Positions 1 to 10,427 of a stretch of 64,000 bases of DNA are shown piece by piece. The DNA lies in contig JAUFNR010000203.1 in assembly GCA_031216915.1 (NCBI GenBank), positions 1 to 64,000 of the forward strand, read 5' to 3'. How positions within the stretch are numbered: the first letter of the stretch is position 1; every line of letters begins with the position of its first letter. Under the pieces are notes generated by a model. That model made no database searches and was not told the DNA's origin. It saw only the letters and a list, made by a program, of their open reading frames with translations. This DNA comes from Pictodentalium vernedei. Taxonomy: Eukaryota; Mollusca; Scaphopoda; Dentaliida; Dentaliidae. A program made the position numbers and the translations under genes.

Positions 1-660
1 ATATCCAATGGCCATATCCCATGACATCCCATTTTTGGGAAACACCCGTAGCTATGGGATCCTTTTTTTTGTCGTATGAGGCCATGAGGGCTATGTAAAA
101 GCCCTCAATGAGTCCTCATTTATTATCCCTCATACACTCATTGCATTTTGAGGTTATGAGGACCTTGAAAAATCCCTCAATGAGGGAGAATTTACTACGA
201 CTCTTAGCCTCATTTCAGTATTTAACAGATATATCCTATGGAATCCCATTTTGGAAAACGCGCTGTGACTGTGGAAATCCCTTTTTTGTCGTATGAGGCC
301 ATGAGGGCTATGTAAAAGCCCCCAATGAGTCCTCATTTATTATCCCTCATACCCTCATTGGATTTTGAGGTTATGAGGACCATTAAAAATCCCTCAATGA
401 GGCATACTTTACTACGACTCTTAGCCTCATCTCGGTATTTAATAGATATATCCTATGAATCCCATTTTGGAAAACGCCTGTGACTGTGGAATCCCTTTTT
501 TTGTCGTATGAGGCCATGAGGGCTATGTAAAAGCCCTCAATGAGTCCTCATTTATTATCCCTCATAGCCTCATTGAATTTTGAGGTTATGAGGACCATTA
601 AAAATCCCTCAATGAGGCATAATTTACTACGACTCTTAGCCTCATCTTATGCATGTAAGG
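1..660. repeat. Tandem repeat, about 216-bp unit, 3 copies
   Basis: The landmark GTCGTATGAGGCCATGAGGG occurs at about 71, 288 and 503, giving spacings of 217 and 215 bp. The sequence between landmarks is nearly the same each time (TATGTAAAAGCCC, then TTGAGGTTATGAGGACC, then CTACGACTCTTAGCCTCAT). The array is cut by the window start and decays after about 650. Short open frames here repeat with the unit and are not genes. Confidence 0.93.
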
Positions 661-904
661 AATATCTTTGGCACATTCTGGAAAATGATGTGCTGTGTAT
701 ATTGGTTACAAATATAGAAAAATGGCCGGACTGTGCAGGAATACATAATACAACATCTAAAAAATATTGTTCAGTGCACGGGTAGGACAATGGATGCGGA
801 ACTACCGAATGCAAAACTGTAGACATCTGTGGAAGATACTGAGAATATATGAATTTAAACTACTTCATTCGCTTACTTAATCATCTGCATGTATAAGCGG
901 ATGT

Positions 905-1076
905 ACGTGCATGTGATGATCCCCCATTAAATACTATTTAAATACCAATAATGGTCAAAAGGGGATAATTAATGTTGCACTTCTGAATGCGGAATTTGTA
1001 GGTACCTGTACATAATTGTAGGTACTTTCTATTATTGAGACCCTTATACTGGAAGGTATTGAGACTCCCCCCCCCC

Positions 1077-1107
<31 letters not shown>

Positions 1108-1830
1108 ACCACCTCCACCAATTCACAAAAGAAATACTATCTAAATGCCAGCAATAGTCCAAATGGGGCAGAAAATGCTGAATTACTGAATGCAGAATTT
1201 CAGGTATTTTTCTACTATTGAGACCCTTTATGTTGCCCCCCCCCCCCCCCTCTTCTCCAATCCTTAAAATCGTTCTATGAAGAAAAATAAAAGCTATTTA
1301 AATTCCAGAAAGAAATGCTATCTAATTGACAGCAATAGTCCAAATGGGGAAACTAATGCTGAATTACTGACTGCAGAATTTAGGTATTTTTTCTATTATT
1401 GAGAGCTTTATATTGTGCTCCCCTCCTCCCCCCTTTTCCAATCCTCAAAATTGTTCTATGAAGACAAAAGAAAAGCTATTTAAATTCCAACATGAAATGC
1501 TATCTAAATGCCAGCAATAGTCCAAATGGGGTAATTAATGCTGAATTACTGAATGCAAAATTTTAGGTATTTTTTCTATTACTTTATATTGTGTCCCCAC
1601 GCCGCCCCCCCCCCCCCCCCCCCCCCTTCTCCCATCTTCAAAATTGTTTTATGAAGTATAAGAAAAGCTATTTTTAAATTCCAATAATAGCCCGAACGGG
1701 GCAATTAATTGAGATGCTGAATGCAAAATTGTAGGTACTTGAAGATATTTGTAGATAATTCCCATTATTTAGACCATTACAATTTGCCCCCCCCCCCCCC
1801 ACCTTCTCATATCCTCAAAATTGTTTATTG
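905..1830. repeat. Diverged tandem repeat, about 180-bp unit, with poly-C tracts
   Basis: The phrase CCAAATGGGG (or a close variant) followed by AATGCTGAATTACTGAATGC recurs near 954, 1159, 1340, 1522 and 1692. Each unit then has a 'TATTGAGACCCTTTAT'-type segment running into a long C tract (27 C at 1067-1093, others near 1236, 1602 and 1789). The C tract is therefore part of the repeat unit. About five units are present, with variable spacing (170-205 bp). Confidence 0.88.
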
Positions 1831-1949
1831 AATAAATGAAATAATGTATATATGTAAGAAGTAGTTCCTACCCTATTCCAAGTACTTTTCAATAACTGTT
1901 CGATGGCTTATAAGGGATATTTGGGATAGGTATGTCTTGTGGTACACTC

Positions 1950-2135
1950 AGATAAGTATCCTATAAAAGGTATCCTCGATAGGTATCCTCGATAGGTATC
2001 CTCAAATAATACAATGCCGGGCCATAGGTATCCTCAAATACCCGTATGTGCCTTTGTGCTAGGGCACATTGTGCCTTTTCACATATCGGCACATAAAGCA
2101 CGTGCCTTTGTGCTAGGGCACATTGTGTCACATTA
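1950..2135. repeat. Short direct repeats (GGTATCCTC units; 30-bp duplicated segment)
   Basis: GGTATCCTC(GATA) is repeated in tandem from about 1968 to 2035. After it, GTGCCTTTGTGCTAGGGCAC occurs twice, at about 2047 and 2102, with the following ATTGTG also shared. No coding signal is visible. Confidence 0.8.
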
Positions 2136-3186
2136 TGCTTTTTCACACAAGCACATATAACAAAAAAGGGGTGCCAATGGTCATATGTTTTTCCAAAAAG
2201 GGTGCCGAAATTTGGGGTGCCCGAGGATATTGCCAATGGATACAGATGTGATGAGAATCGGATACAACATCGTTGTATAAGGGGTGATAACTCTATACGA
2301 TTGAGTTCAGGTTATGAGAAATCAAGCAATCTGATCGGTTATAAATGTTCTAGATAAATGAAACAACAAGAGTACTTTGAATAGGGTCAGAACTAGCAAA
2401 AATAGACCAGAAATAGCTAAATATAGTAACAATAAGCAAAGCTGTTCCAATAGATAGGCTTTTCTACGCTACTGGAGTATACTCCAGAATAAAGGAACAT
2501 GGCCAGATAAACGATAACTATTGCATATATAGATAGAAGCAGAGAATTCTGGAAGAATTCGAAATAGTAAAACTTGCCGGGTTGTTTGTGGTAATTATCC
2601 AGGGAAGTCGTTCCAGAAAATACTCCAATTCAATCGAACATACCCTCCGACCATACCCCGTCCTATTGCTGAAAAATTGGGTAACATAGCAACCACGTGC
2701 CACCATAGAAACCAAGATGGCGGCCTCCAGTATACAAAATGGACGACGGAAACACGTATCACCCAAACAACACGCGCAGCGCATGCGCACTAACAACACG
2801 TATCACTATGGGGATGACGTCACAACGTGGCCGCCCACACGGGTTACCATGACAACAGAACATGACGCCACTACGTCACGTGACATGACGTCACTTCCGG
2901 GGTCCTGCAACGGGGTCCTGCCAACTAGGCCCCAAAACCACATCACATACTACTCCCGTCACCTATTTATGTCGACTTAAACCCCATTTGTTGATTAACC
3001 ACAGATACCAAGCACTACTTCGCTTACCGGGTTTCGCAAGGGGAGCTATCACCATTACCGTTACCATCTTTGTACAGCCTAATTTTTCGGTTCAAAATCA
3101 TATAACAGTATACTATATTATGAAATCTTACTGTATACATTCATATTACATTGGATGGAGTGGACATTTCAGCTCCAATGAAGTTT
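2136..3186. other. No gene recognised; contains a segment repeated at 26.6 kb
   Basis: I see no gene here. The segment at about 2793-2900 (GGCCGCCCACACGGGTTACC and flanks, rich in TGACGTCA-like words) is clearly related to about 26618-26712, where GGCCGCCCACGCGGTTTACC sits in the same context. It is probably a fragment of a dispersed repeat. The recurrent CRE-like ACGTCA words could be regulatory, but nothing else supports a promoter. Confidence 0.6.
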
Positions 3187-3515
3187 GGACTGGAGCGCAG
3201 TGGTTCAGTGGTGACCGCAATGAACTTCAAACCGACAGGTTCACGATTCGATCCCGCCAGAGGTAACAGCGTTGTGCCCTTGGGCACGGCAGTTAATCCC
3301 GTGAGGAATCGGCGGCGCGGTGTGCTAAGGCCCACTGCACGTCGATGGTGCATTTGTCTTCAACCAGTGCTAAGCCTGCCTGTGCGGAATTAGCACCAAC
3401 GGGAGTTCGACAGTTGCTCGCCGTTGTTCGGTGGTTCTCTCCAGGAACTCCGGCTTCCTACACCCGCAAAACTGTCCGACAATAGATGACGTTATCCCAC
3501 TAAATAAATAAATTT
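3187..3515 (+). mobile_element. SINE with tRNA-derived head, copy 1
   Basis: The head contains an A-box-like TGGTTCAGTGGTGACCGC and a B-box-like GATTCGATCCC. The body that follows is shared with the copies at 4.1, 16.9 and 54.1 kb: TGTGCCCTTGGGCA, then GTGTGCTAAGGCCCACTGCACGT, then TCTTCAACCA, then GGTGGTTCTCTCC, then CCCGCAAAACTGTC. It ends in AAATAAATAAA. This is a Pol III-type retroposon carrying no protein; the open frames across it are incidental. Confidence 0.85.
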
Positions 3516-4080
3516 CAAGTTTGCACACATGTTTTGTATAAAAGTTTACCACCAGAGCTTCATCGACCCTTCGAACACAAGACACAATTATTACTTAATA
3601 CACAACTCACAAAATATAAAACAGTCCAATCTCTGCAATGAATACATTTTCGTCACAAAGCGTCACTCGTAACCTCCGAATTACTATTACCATACCACAT
3701 CGGTTCGAGGCAGTTTCGCATTGTAAACTAAGAAAATCTACGTTAGAATGTAAGTGTGCATGTATGGCGGAGGATGGGGTGTGCGTGGGGGGGGGGGGGG
3801 GGGGTAAACACAAGTGTGGATAGGGGGTGTATGTGTATGTATGTGTAAGGAGATATCTGTAAGTTAATGGGTACGTCAAACATAGTGAAGTATATGAATG
3901 TGTGTGCAGTTATGCGTGTAGTTGCGATGGTACGAGAGTCAGGCCTCCACCTCTACGAGTACCACCAATCCACTCAAAATTACTAATTTTGATTTCGAAA
4001 AGAATTCCTGAGTTGAATTGTTTGTACACCTCGGTGTTTTGTTTTTCAGCAAATGCATTGTTAATTTAACAAGTGTATCA
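3516..4080. other. No gene recognised; poly-G tract and GT-rich stretch
   Basis: An unbroken G tract lies at about 3787-3804, followed by GTATGTGTATGTATGTG-type simple sequence to about 3850. Nothing else could be supported. Confidence 0.6.
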
Positions 4081-4426
4081 GGGGACGCGGTGGCTCAGTA
4101 GGTAGAGGGGAAGTCTGCGAGATGAGGGATCCTTGATTCGAATCCCACCTGCGCCCTGCCGCAGCCGCGTTGTGTCCTTGGGCAAAACATTTCACCCCCC
4201 ACTATCCACATGGGAGCACGGTGGCGTTGTGTACTAAGGCGTACTGCACGTCGGTGGTGCATCTGTCTTCAACCAATGCCAATCCTGCTTGTGTGGAGTT
4301 TGATTGCTTGAGAGCTGACAGTTACTTGTCGTTGATCGGTAGTTCTCTCCGTCAATCTCTTCCAGCCGTAAAACTGTCATGGTAACGATTAGCCATTGTG
4401 CAGAAATATTTTACCTTAAACACCAA

Positions 4427-4485
<59 letters not shown>

Positions 4486-4486
4486 A
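4081..4486 (+). mobile_element. SINE with tRNA-derived head, copy 2 (best preserved)
   Basis: The A box (TGGCTCAGTAGGTAGAGG) and B box (GATTCGAATCC) are close to canonical tRNA promoter elements. Next come TGTGTCCTTGGGCAAAACA, then CACATGGGAGCACGGTGGCG, then the shared body (TACTAAGGCGTACTGCACGT; TCTTCAACCA; GTAAAACTGTCATGG). The 3' end is ACCTTAAACACC followed by about 17 AATA units. The central CCTTGGGCAA segment resembles the conserved core of Deu/V-type animal SINE superfamilies, which is recall-based. The long tail may mark a comparatively young insertion. Confidence 0.92.
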
Positions 4487-5454
4487 CCATGGTTGAATCT
4501 TCGTCTGGGTGTGGCTACAGGGTGTTTAGTGGGTCTTCGGTGGAGAATATTGTCATCTTCAAACTTTTAAACAGCACCCCCTCCCCCCCCCCCCCCCCCG
4601 CCCAACCCGGGCCAGACAAAATTTCCAACCGATTGGAGATGAATTTGCGTTAAGCGCACCCACCCCCAATCTTTGGGATATAATTTTTCGACTGATATTT
4701 CAAGCGTTCTAAGTGTTGCAAAATTTCAACCGCACGAAATTTTCAGGAAACTTTTTCAGGCTAAATTTTTGCTGGAAGAAGGAAAATTAAAACCAGTGTT
4801 TGACACTAATTACTATGACAGCTACTCACGTTGCAGGGTGAAGTTTCAGCAATTTGGCATGTCCCGCGGGAACTTCTAACCGTTCAAAACCTGTGTCCGG
4901 ATTTTGTGTGGCGGGGCGTGAGACCCCCCCCCCCCCCCCCCCCCCCGCCCGTCGTAACATCCATGTTCTTGCCCATTGCCTTGTTTCAAACAATGTACAT
5001 ATTACACCACCACCAACCACCCACTCCACCACCACCACCCCCTTCAAGGTGTCGCGTCTTGCCTTATTTTGATCGACGAGATCGTTTCAATTTTCCAAAA
5101 CGTGGTGTTTTCGAAGATTTATTCTTACCTTTTCATTTCTTCAACAATCTGCACAGCCTCTGTTAATACTGGTAACAGGGCTGAACATTCCGGGAACCTC
5201 GCAACCACTCTGTTCACATTTCTTTCTAAAGCTCCCAGTCTCATACTTGCTGTTGAAACAGATGCTTCGTTGATCGAGGGACTGTAAAGTACGGGTTACC
5301 GTAGACACGATACCACGAGCGCCTTCAAGAAAACCTTCCAGATTCATTTTTATATCGGTCTTCCATTTGCTTATCGTGTTATTTAAATGTGGCGCCAGAA
5401 AATCTAGCTTATATGTATCGGCGCCACTGATTGGTTAGAATGTGTTGATTGACA
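4487..5454. other. No gene recognised; C-rich homopolymers and CCA repeats
   Basis: Long C tracts lie near 4577-4598 and 4923-4946, and (CCA/ACC)-type simple sequence at about 5002-5042. Proline- and histidine-rich open frames here arise from these tracts. No splice-consistent coding segment was recognised. Confidence 0.65.
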
Positions 5455-6225
5455 GGTTTTCAGTATGATACTCAATTAATTTAGCATCATACTATATTAT
5501 TTGTGTGTGATACTGAATTAATTCTGTATGATACTCAATTAATTGAGCATCATACTATATTATTTGTGTATGATACTGAATTAAGTACACAATTAATTTA
5601 GCATCATACTATATTATTTGTGTATGATACTGAATTAATTCTGTATGATACTCAATTGATTTAGCATCACACTATATTATTTGTGTATGATACTGAATTA
5701 ATTCTGTATGATACTCAATTGATTTAGCATCATACTATATTATTTGTGTATGATACTGAATTAATTCAGTATGATACTCAATTAATTTAGCATCATACTA
5801 TATTATTTGTGTATGATACTTAATTATTTTACGATGATACTCAATTAATTTAGAATCACACTATATTATTTGTGTATGATACTTAATTATTTTAGTATGA
5901 TACCCAAATAATTTAGAATCATACTATATTATTTGTGTGTGACACTTAATTATTTTAGTATGATACTCAATTAATTTAGAATCATACTATATTATTGTGC
6001 ACGATTTCATGAATGCAGCATAAATAAAATAGGATGATACTGAAATCAGGTTCACGTACGGGAGGGTCATAATTGTTTTTTTAGTATGATACTCTAATAA
6101 TTTGGTATGATGCTCTATTATTTGGTATGATTTCATAAATGCTGCATAAATAATTAAGTTTGATACTCAATTATTTGAGTATGATACTGAATTAATTCAG
6201 TATAATACTATATTGTACACATTAT
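5455..6225. repeat. AT-rich satellite, about 63-bp unit
   Basis: The word GCATCATACTATATTATTTG recurs at about 5484, 5547, 5601, 5664, 5727 and 5790, and as a GAATCA variant at about 5853 and 5916. Spacing is 63 bp, with one 54-bp unit. Each unit also carries GTATGATACT(C/G)AATTAAT, which is itself partly palindromic. The array decays between about 6010 and 6225, just outside the left arm of the large inverted repeat. Related sequence in inverted orientation follows the right arm at 9885-9960. Confidence 0.93.
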
Positions 6226-6260
6226 TAAAATGTCCAGTGTATAGGGACAGTCTCGTAAAG

Positions 6261-7729
6261 CATCTCATCAATATTGCTCTTCGTCAAGCTTTCGGCCTCT
6301 TGGCCTTCTTCAAGGACCGTTGATAAATTTGCAAACTACATCTCCGCACTCTACTAAACAACAATGAACATTGAAAAGAAAACTATCACACAGTTTCGTT
6401 AGAACGTTTGACGCATGCCGACGTAATACACGACGGACTGTGAACATAAATGCCAGATTGGCAATATATCTACGTTATAGCGGGATTATAATAAAACTGC
6501 AATGTTCTTGCTTCAGAATCCAAGCAACCAGCTCTTTGCGTAGCACTGCCAGAAGGAAAACTAAATTAATACCTTATTAAACCCAATAGAGGGAATCCAG
6601 AGGGGAAAAAAAAAAGAGGTGGGGGGGGGGGGCGTGGATGGGACACAGATACATGTGGGAGGGGTGGTGGTTAGTAAAGGGCTGAAAAATACATGCCGTG
6701 GCGTTGGTACAACCCCTACGGGACAAATTACCTAATTATCCGATACAGACCATTACCCCGGGCCTCAGCAGTATAATATTATCTAATAATTAAAGTACGA
6801 CCACCGCGGACGGGGCGAAATACACCAGTGGGCACCACATACACGCATAGTATAAAAATACGAACCGCCGCGGCACCAAGCGAACCACCATAAATGAAGT
6901 AGAGCTAAAACCCGGCGTTCCATGGATGGAAACCACAGTGGTCTAGCTACAATCGCGTCCGGGGGCAAAACGCCCACTAGCGGGCCCCACCCACCCACCC
7001 ACGACGGCTGGACTACAACTTTATATGCATAAAACGAGGTAGCTCTAGGCTAAACTTGGCAGAAAGTAGTGGCACATTTACGTAGGGAAGGGGGTGGAGT
7101 AGTAAAACGTGCCTCCTAACCACGATAATTAAACTCAATATGTGAGTTCCTCATTACAGTGCATAGATGTGGATGTCATCATTACCGGTGAGTAGTGTCC
7201 GATCAAATGACATCCACATCCATACGGCTATTACATACAAAGTACATATCCTATACATCAGTAAATACTGAAAATTTAAATACAGTGGCATATGCAAAAC
7301 CACGTTCAGGGCAAATAACAACCTAATCCATCGCAGGATAAACTCTCAACCTCAGTACGAACACACACCACCCTAGGCCCATCCGAGCTCAAAGCCCAGT
7401 TAGGTCAATGGCGGTGAGTGGTCCCACGGAGACCAGCGCAGGGAAGTCTTGTGCAAAAGAAAAACTAAAATAAACTATAGCAAAAATCCTACAAGATAGC
7501 TATCCTAATAACATCTAATAATTAACTATATAGACATAAGCCGAGGTAATTACAGTCTAAGCTAAGTTTGGGCCGGACGCCATAATCTTTATAGGGGAGG
7601 AGGGGGTGGGGCGGGAAGGGGGTGGGTAGTTATGGAATAATTTAAATGTCCTAACCAAAGAATTTATATAGTTTACCTCTATAAATTACGCAAATGAGGA
7701 CCCCATCATAATAGGCTCCTTAAGTCGGT
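6261..7729 (+). repeat. Left arm of the large inverted repeat
   Basis: It is complementary to 8428-9884 over its whole length, with scattered substitutions. One example is CGTTCCATGGATGGAAACCACAG (6919) against the matching block at about 9221. A poly-G tract at 6620-6632 corresponds to the poly-C tract at about 9524-9533. Confidence 0.92.
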
Positions 7730-8427
7730 TGTAGGTCCTTTGCGTGGGACTTAAATCTATTGTAGGTCCTTTGCGTGGGACTCCGTTTTTCCTGCCGGTT
7801 TGGACATCATTTGGGACCGGTTTCAATAGCCGGCTCTAATGATGTCCAAATCTACATGAATTTTCGGTTCTTAACTGTTATTTTACAATATATTTATTCA
7901 CGGGTGTTGTATTATGTTCGGGGAATTACAGCTATGCTAATGTGGATACTATTGGAACCGACTCAAGGAGCCGGTTATGATGGTGTCCACATTTGTGATG
8001 GATATTGAGTTACTCATGTGTATATAATATCCTGGTTCTACTTTTATTTCCAACCCTATAGTCATATGTGGTAACCGACCTACCCTTAATATATTTTAGT
8101 TTAGTCTATGGGGCCTCGGCTTTTGGTTAATTGAATAGTATTAATCTTCTATTATTTATTTATAATTTCAATTTCAGTTTTGCTATATTTCTGGACCCCT
8201 TTAGCTGGTCCCAGTGGGATCAGTCACTGCCTTAGGACTAGCTGGGTGTTTAGCCAGACTGGGTCGGTTGTGGTGGGTGATCGTACTGGGGCTTAAGGTG
8301 GTGGCCTGCATCGAATATGTAGTAACATGTCCTGTAGGGGTTGTACCACTATATTTAATTTCAGTTATTTACTGTTTAATACATATACATAGGTGGTCCT
8401 AGCCATTCTAATGTGGACATCATTGGG

Positions 8428-9884
8428 ACCGACTTAAGGAGCCGATTATGATGGGGTCCTCATTTGCGTAATTTATAGAGGTAAACTATATAAATTCTTT
8501 GGTTAGGACATTTAAATTATTCCATAACTACCCACCCCTTCCCGCCCCAACCCCTTCCCCTATAAAGATTATGGCGTCCGGCCCAAACTTAGCTTAGACT
8601 GTAATTACCTCGGCTTATGTCTATATAGTTAATTATTAGATGTTATTAGGATAGCTATCTTGTAGGATTTTTGCTATAGTTTATTTTAGTTTTTCTTTAG
8701 CACAAGACTTCCCTGCGCTGGTCTCCGTGGGACCACTCACCGCCATTGACCTAACTGGGCTTTGAGCTCGGGTGGGCCTAGGGTGGTGTGTGTTCGTACT
8801 GAGGTTGAGAGTTTATCCTGCGATGGATTACTTGTTATTTGCCCTGATCGTGGTTTTGCATATGCCACTGTATTTAAATTTTCAGTATTTACTGATGTAT
8901 AGGATATGTACTTTGTATGTAATAGCCGTATGGATGTGGATGTCATTGGATCGGACACTAGTCACCGGTAATGATGACATCCACATCTATGCACTGTAAT
9001 GAGGAACTCACATATTGAGTTTAATTATCTTGGTTAGGAGGCACGTTTTACTACCCCACCCCCCCTTCCCTACGTAAATGTGCCACTGCTTTCTGCCAAG
9101 TTTAGCCTAGAGCTACCTCGTTTTATGCATATAAAGTTGTAGTCCAGCCGTCGTGGGTGGGGTGGGTGGGCCCGCTAGTGGGCGTTTTGCCCCCGGACGC
9201 GATTGTAGCTAGACCGCTGTGGTTTCCATCCATGGAGTGCCGGGTTTTAGCTCTACTTCATTTCTGGTGGTTCGCTTGGTGCCGTGGCGGTTCGTATTTT
9301 TATAATATGCGTGGATGTGGTGCCCACTGGTGTATTTCGCCCCGTCCGCGGTGGTCGTACTTTAATTATTAGATAATATTATACTGCTGAGGCCCGGGGT
9401 AATGGTCTGTATCGGATAATTAGGTAATTTGTCCCGTAGGGGTTGTACCCACGCCATGGCATGTATTTTTCAGCCCTTTACTAACCACCACCCCCTCCCA
9501 TATGTATCTGTGTCCCATCCACGCCCCCCCCCCCTTTTTTCCATCTGGATTCCCTCTATTGAGTTTAATAAGGTATTAATTTAGTTTTCCTTCTGGCAGT
9601 GCTACGCAAAGAGCTGGTTGCTAGGATTCTGAAGCAAGAACATTGCAGTTTTATTATAATCCCGCTATAACGTAGAGATATTGCTAAACTGGCATTCATG
9701 TTCACAGTCCGTCGTGTATTACGTCGGCATGCGTCAAACGTTCCAACGAAACTGTGTGATAGTTTTCTTTTCAATGTTGATTGTTGCTTAGTATCGTGCG
9801 AAGATGTAGTTTGCAAATTTATCAACGGTCCTTGAAGAAGGCCAAGAGGCCGAAAGCTTGACGAAGAGCAATATTGATGAGATG
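8428..9884 (-). repeat. Right arm of the large inverted repeat
   Basis: This is the reverse complement of 6261-7729. Near its outer end it carries TTGAAGAAGGCC, AAGA, GGCCGAAAGC (about 9832-9857), a motif reminiscent of a hammerhead-ribozyme core (see findings). Internally it consists of diverged units of about 520 bp, judged from the spacing of the hairpin modules at 8411 and 8932. Confidence 0.92.
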
Positions 9885-10404
9885 TAATACTATATTATTT
9901 GGGTATCATACCATATTAATTGAGTATCATACTCTTTATTTTAGCATCATGATTAATTCACTGATTTATGATCCTGTTCGTACGTCATAGATTGTGGCTT
10001 CTAGCACTCAACTAGTTAAATAACTTCTTATTGTTTTTGATCTACATTTTAATTGTTCTGTATTGATTGAGGGTTGTATGATCACTGTCACAAAAAACTA
10101 TCACTGAAATCAACATGGAAGCTCTAGTATTTAATTTTAGGCCCCCACAACGTGAGTTTAGGCATCGGCGACCATTCCATCAGCAATAAAAAATAAAAAT
10201 AAAAAACCGCCCTCCCTCATTTGTTCAAAAAATTAATGCCTGAGAATCAATTATTTCATTTTGTTTGGCCTAATGGTAGGAGTGTGTCTCTATCGTTTCT
10301 TCACAAGTTACTCAACCTTACCCAAAACACAGGATTTTTTTGTATGTGTGTAATACATGTAACATTAAACTTTTTAGTAGTGCAGGTAACATTATAAATG
10401 AGCC
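9885..10404. other. Satellite remnant, then no gene recognised
   Basis: Sequence from 9885 to about 9960 (ACTATATTATTTGGGTATCATACC, then ATTGAGTATCATACT) is the inverted form of the 63-bp satellite left of the element. The rest is AT-rich, with A-rich simple sequence at about 10180-10206. No gene is supported. Confidence 0.6.
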
Positions 10405-10427
10405 GTGAGCTGCGAAAAGGGACCTTA
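10405..10427 (+). repeat. 23-bp inverted repeat, left copy (partner at 16634)
   Basis: GTGAGCTGCGAAAAGGGACC followed by TTA is exactly complementary to 16634-16656. It could be the terminal repeats of an approximately 6.2-kb element or two fragments of a dispersed repeat; no transposase lies between them. Confidence 0.6.

Larger units (their letters stand above)
6261..9884. mobile_element. Foldback-like element with long inverted arms
   Basis: A left arm at 6261-7729 is the reverse complement of a right arm at 8428-9884 (about 1.46 kb each). The match starts at CATCTCATCAATATTGCTCT on the left, against its complement ending at 9884. It includes GGAATCCAGA (6589), the block around CCACCGCGGACGGGG (about 6801) and the inner end CTCCTTAAGTCGGT. 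The spacer (7730-8427) has no recognised gene. Within the arms and spacer a hairpin-like module recurs, so the structure resembles Foldback elements, whose long terminal inverted repeats contain internal repeats. No transposase was found. The autonomous partner and exact ends are unknown. Confidence 0.85.

Noticed and set aside
4081-4160. A functional tRNA gene
   Set aside because: The A and B boxes are good, but no closing acceptor stem is seen and the sequence continues into the SINE body shared with other copies.
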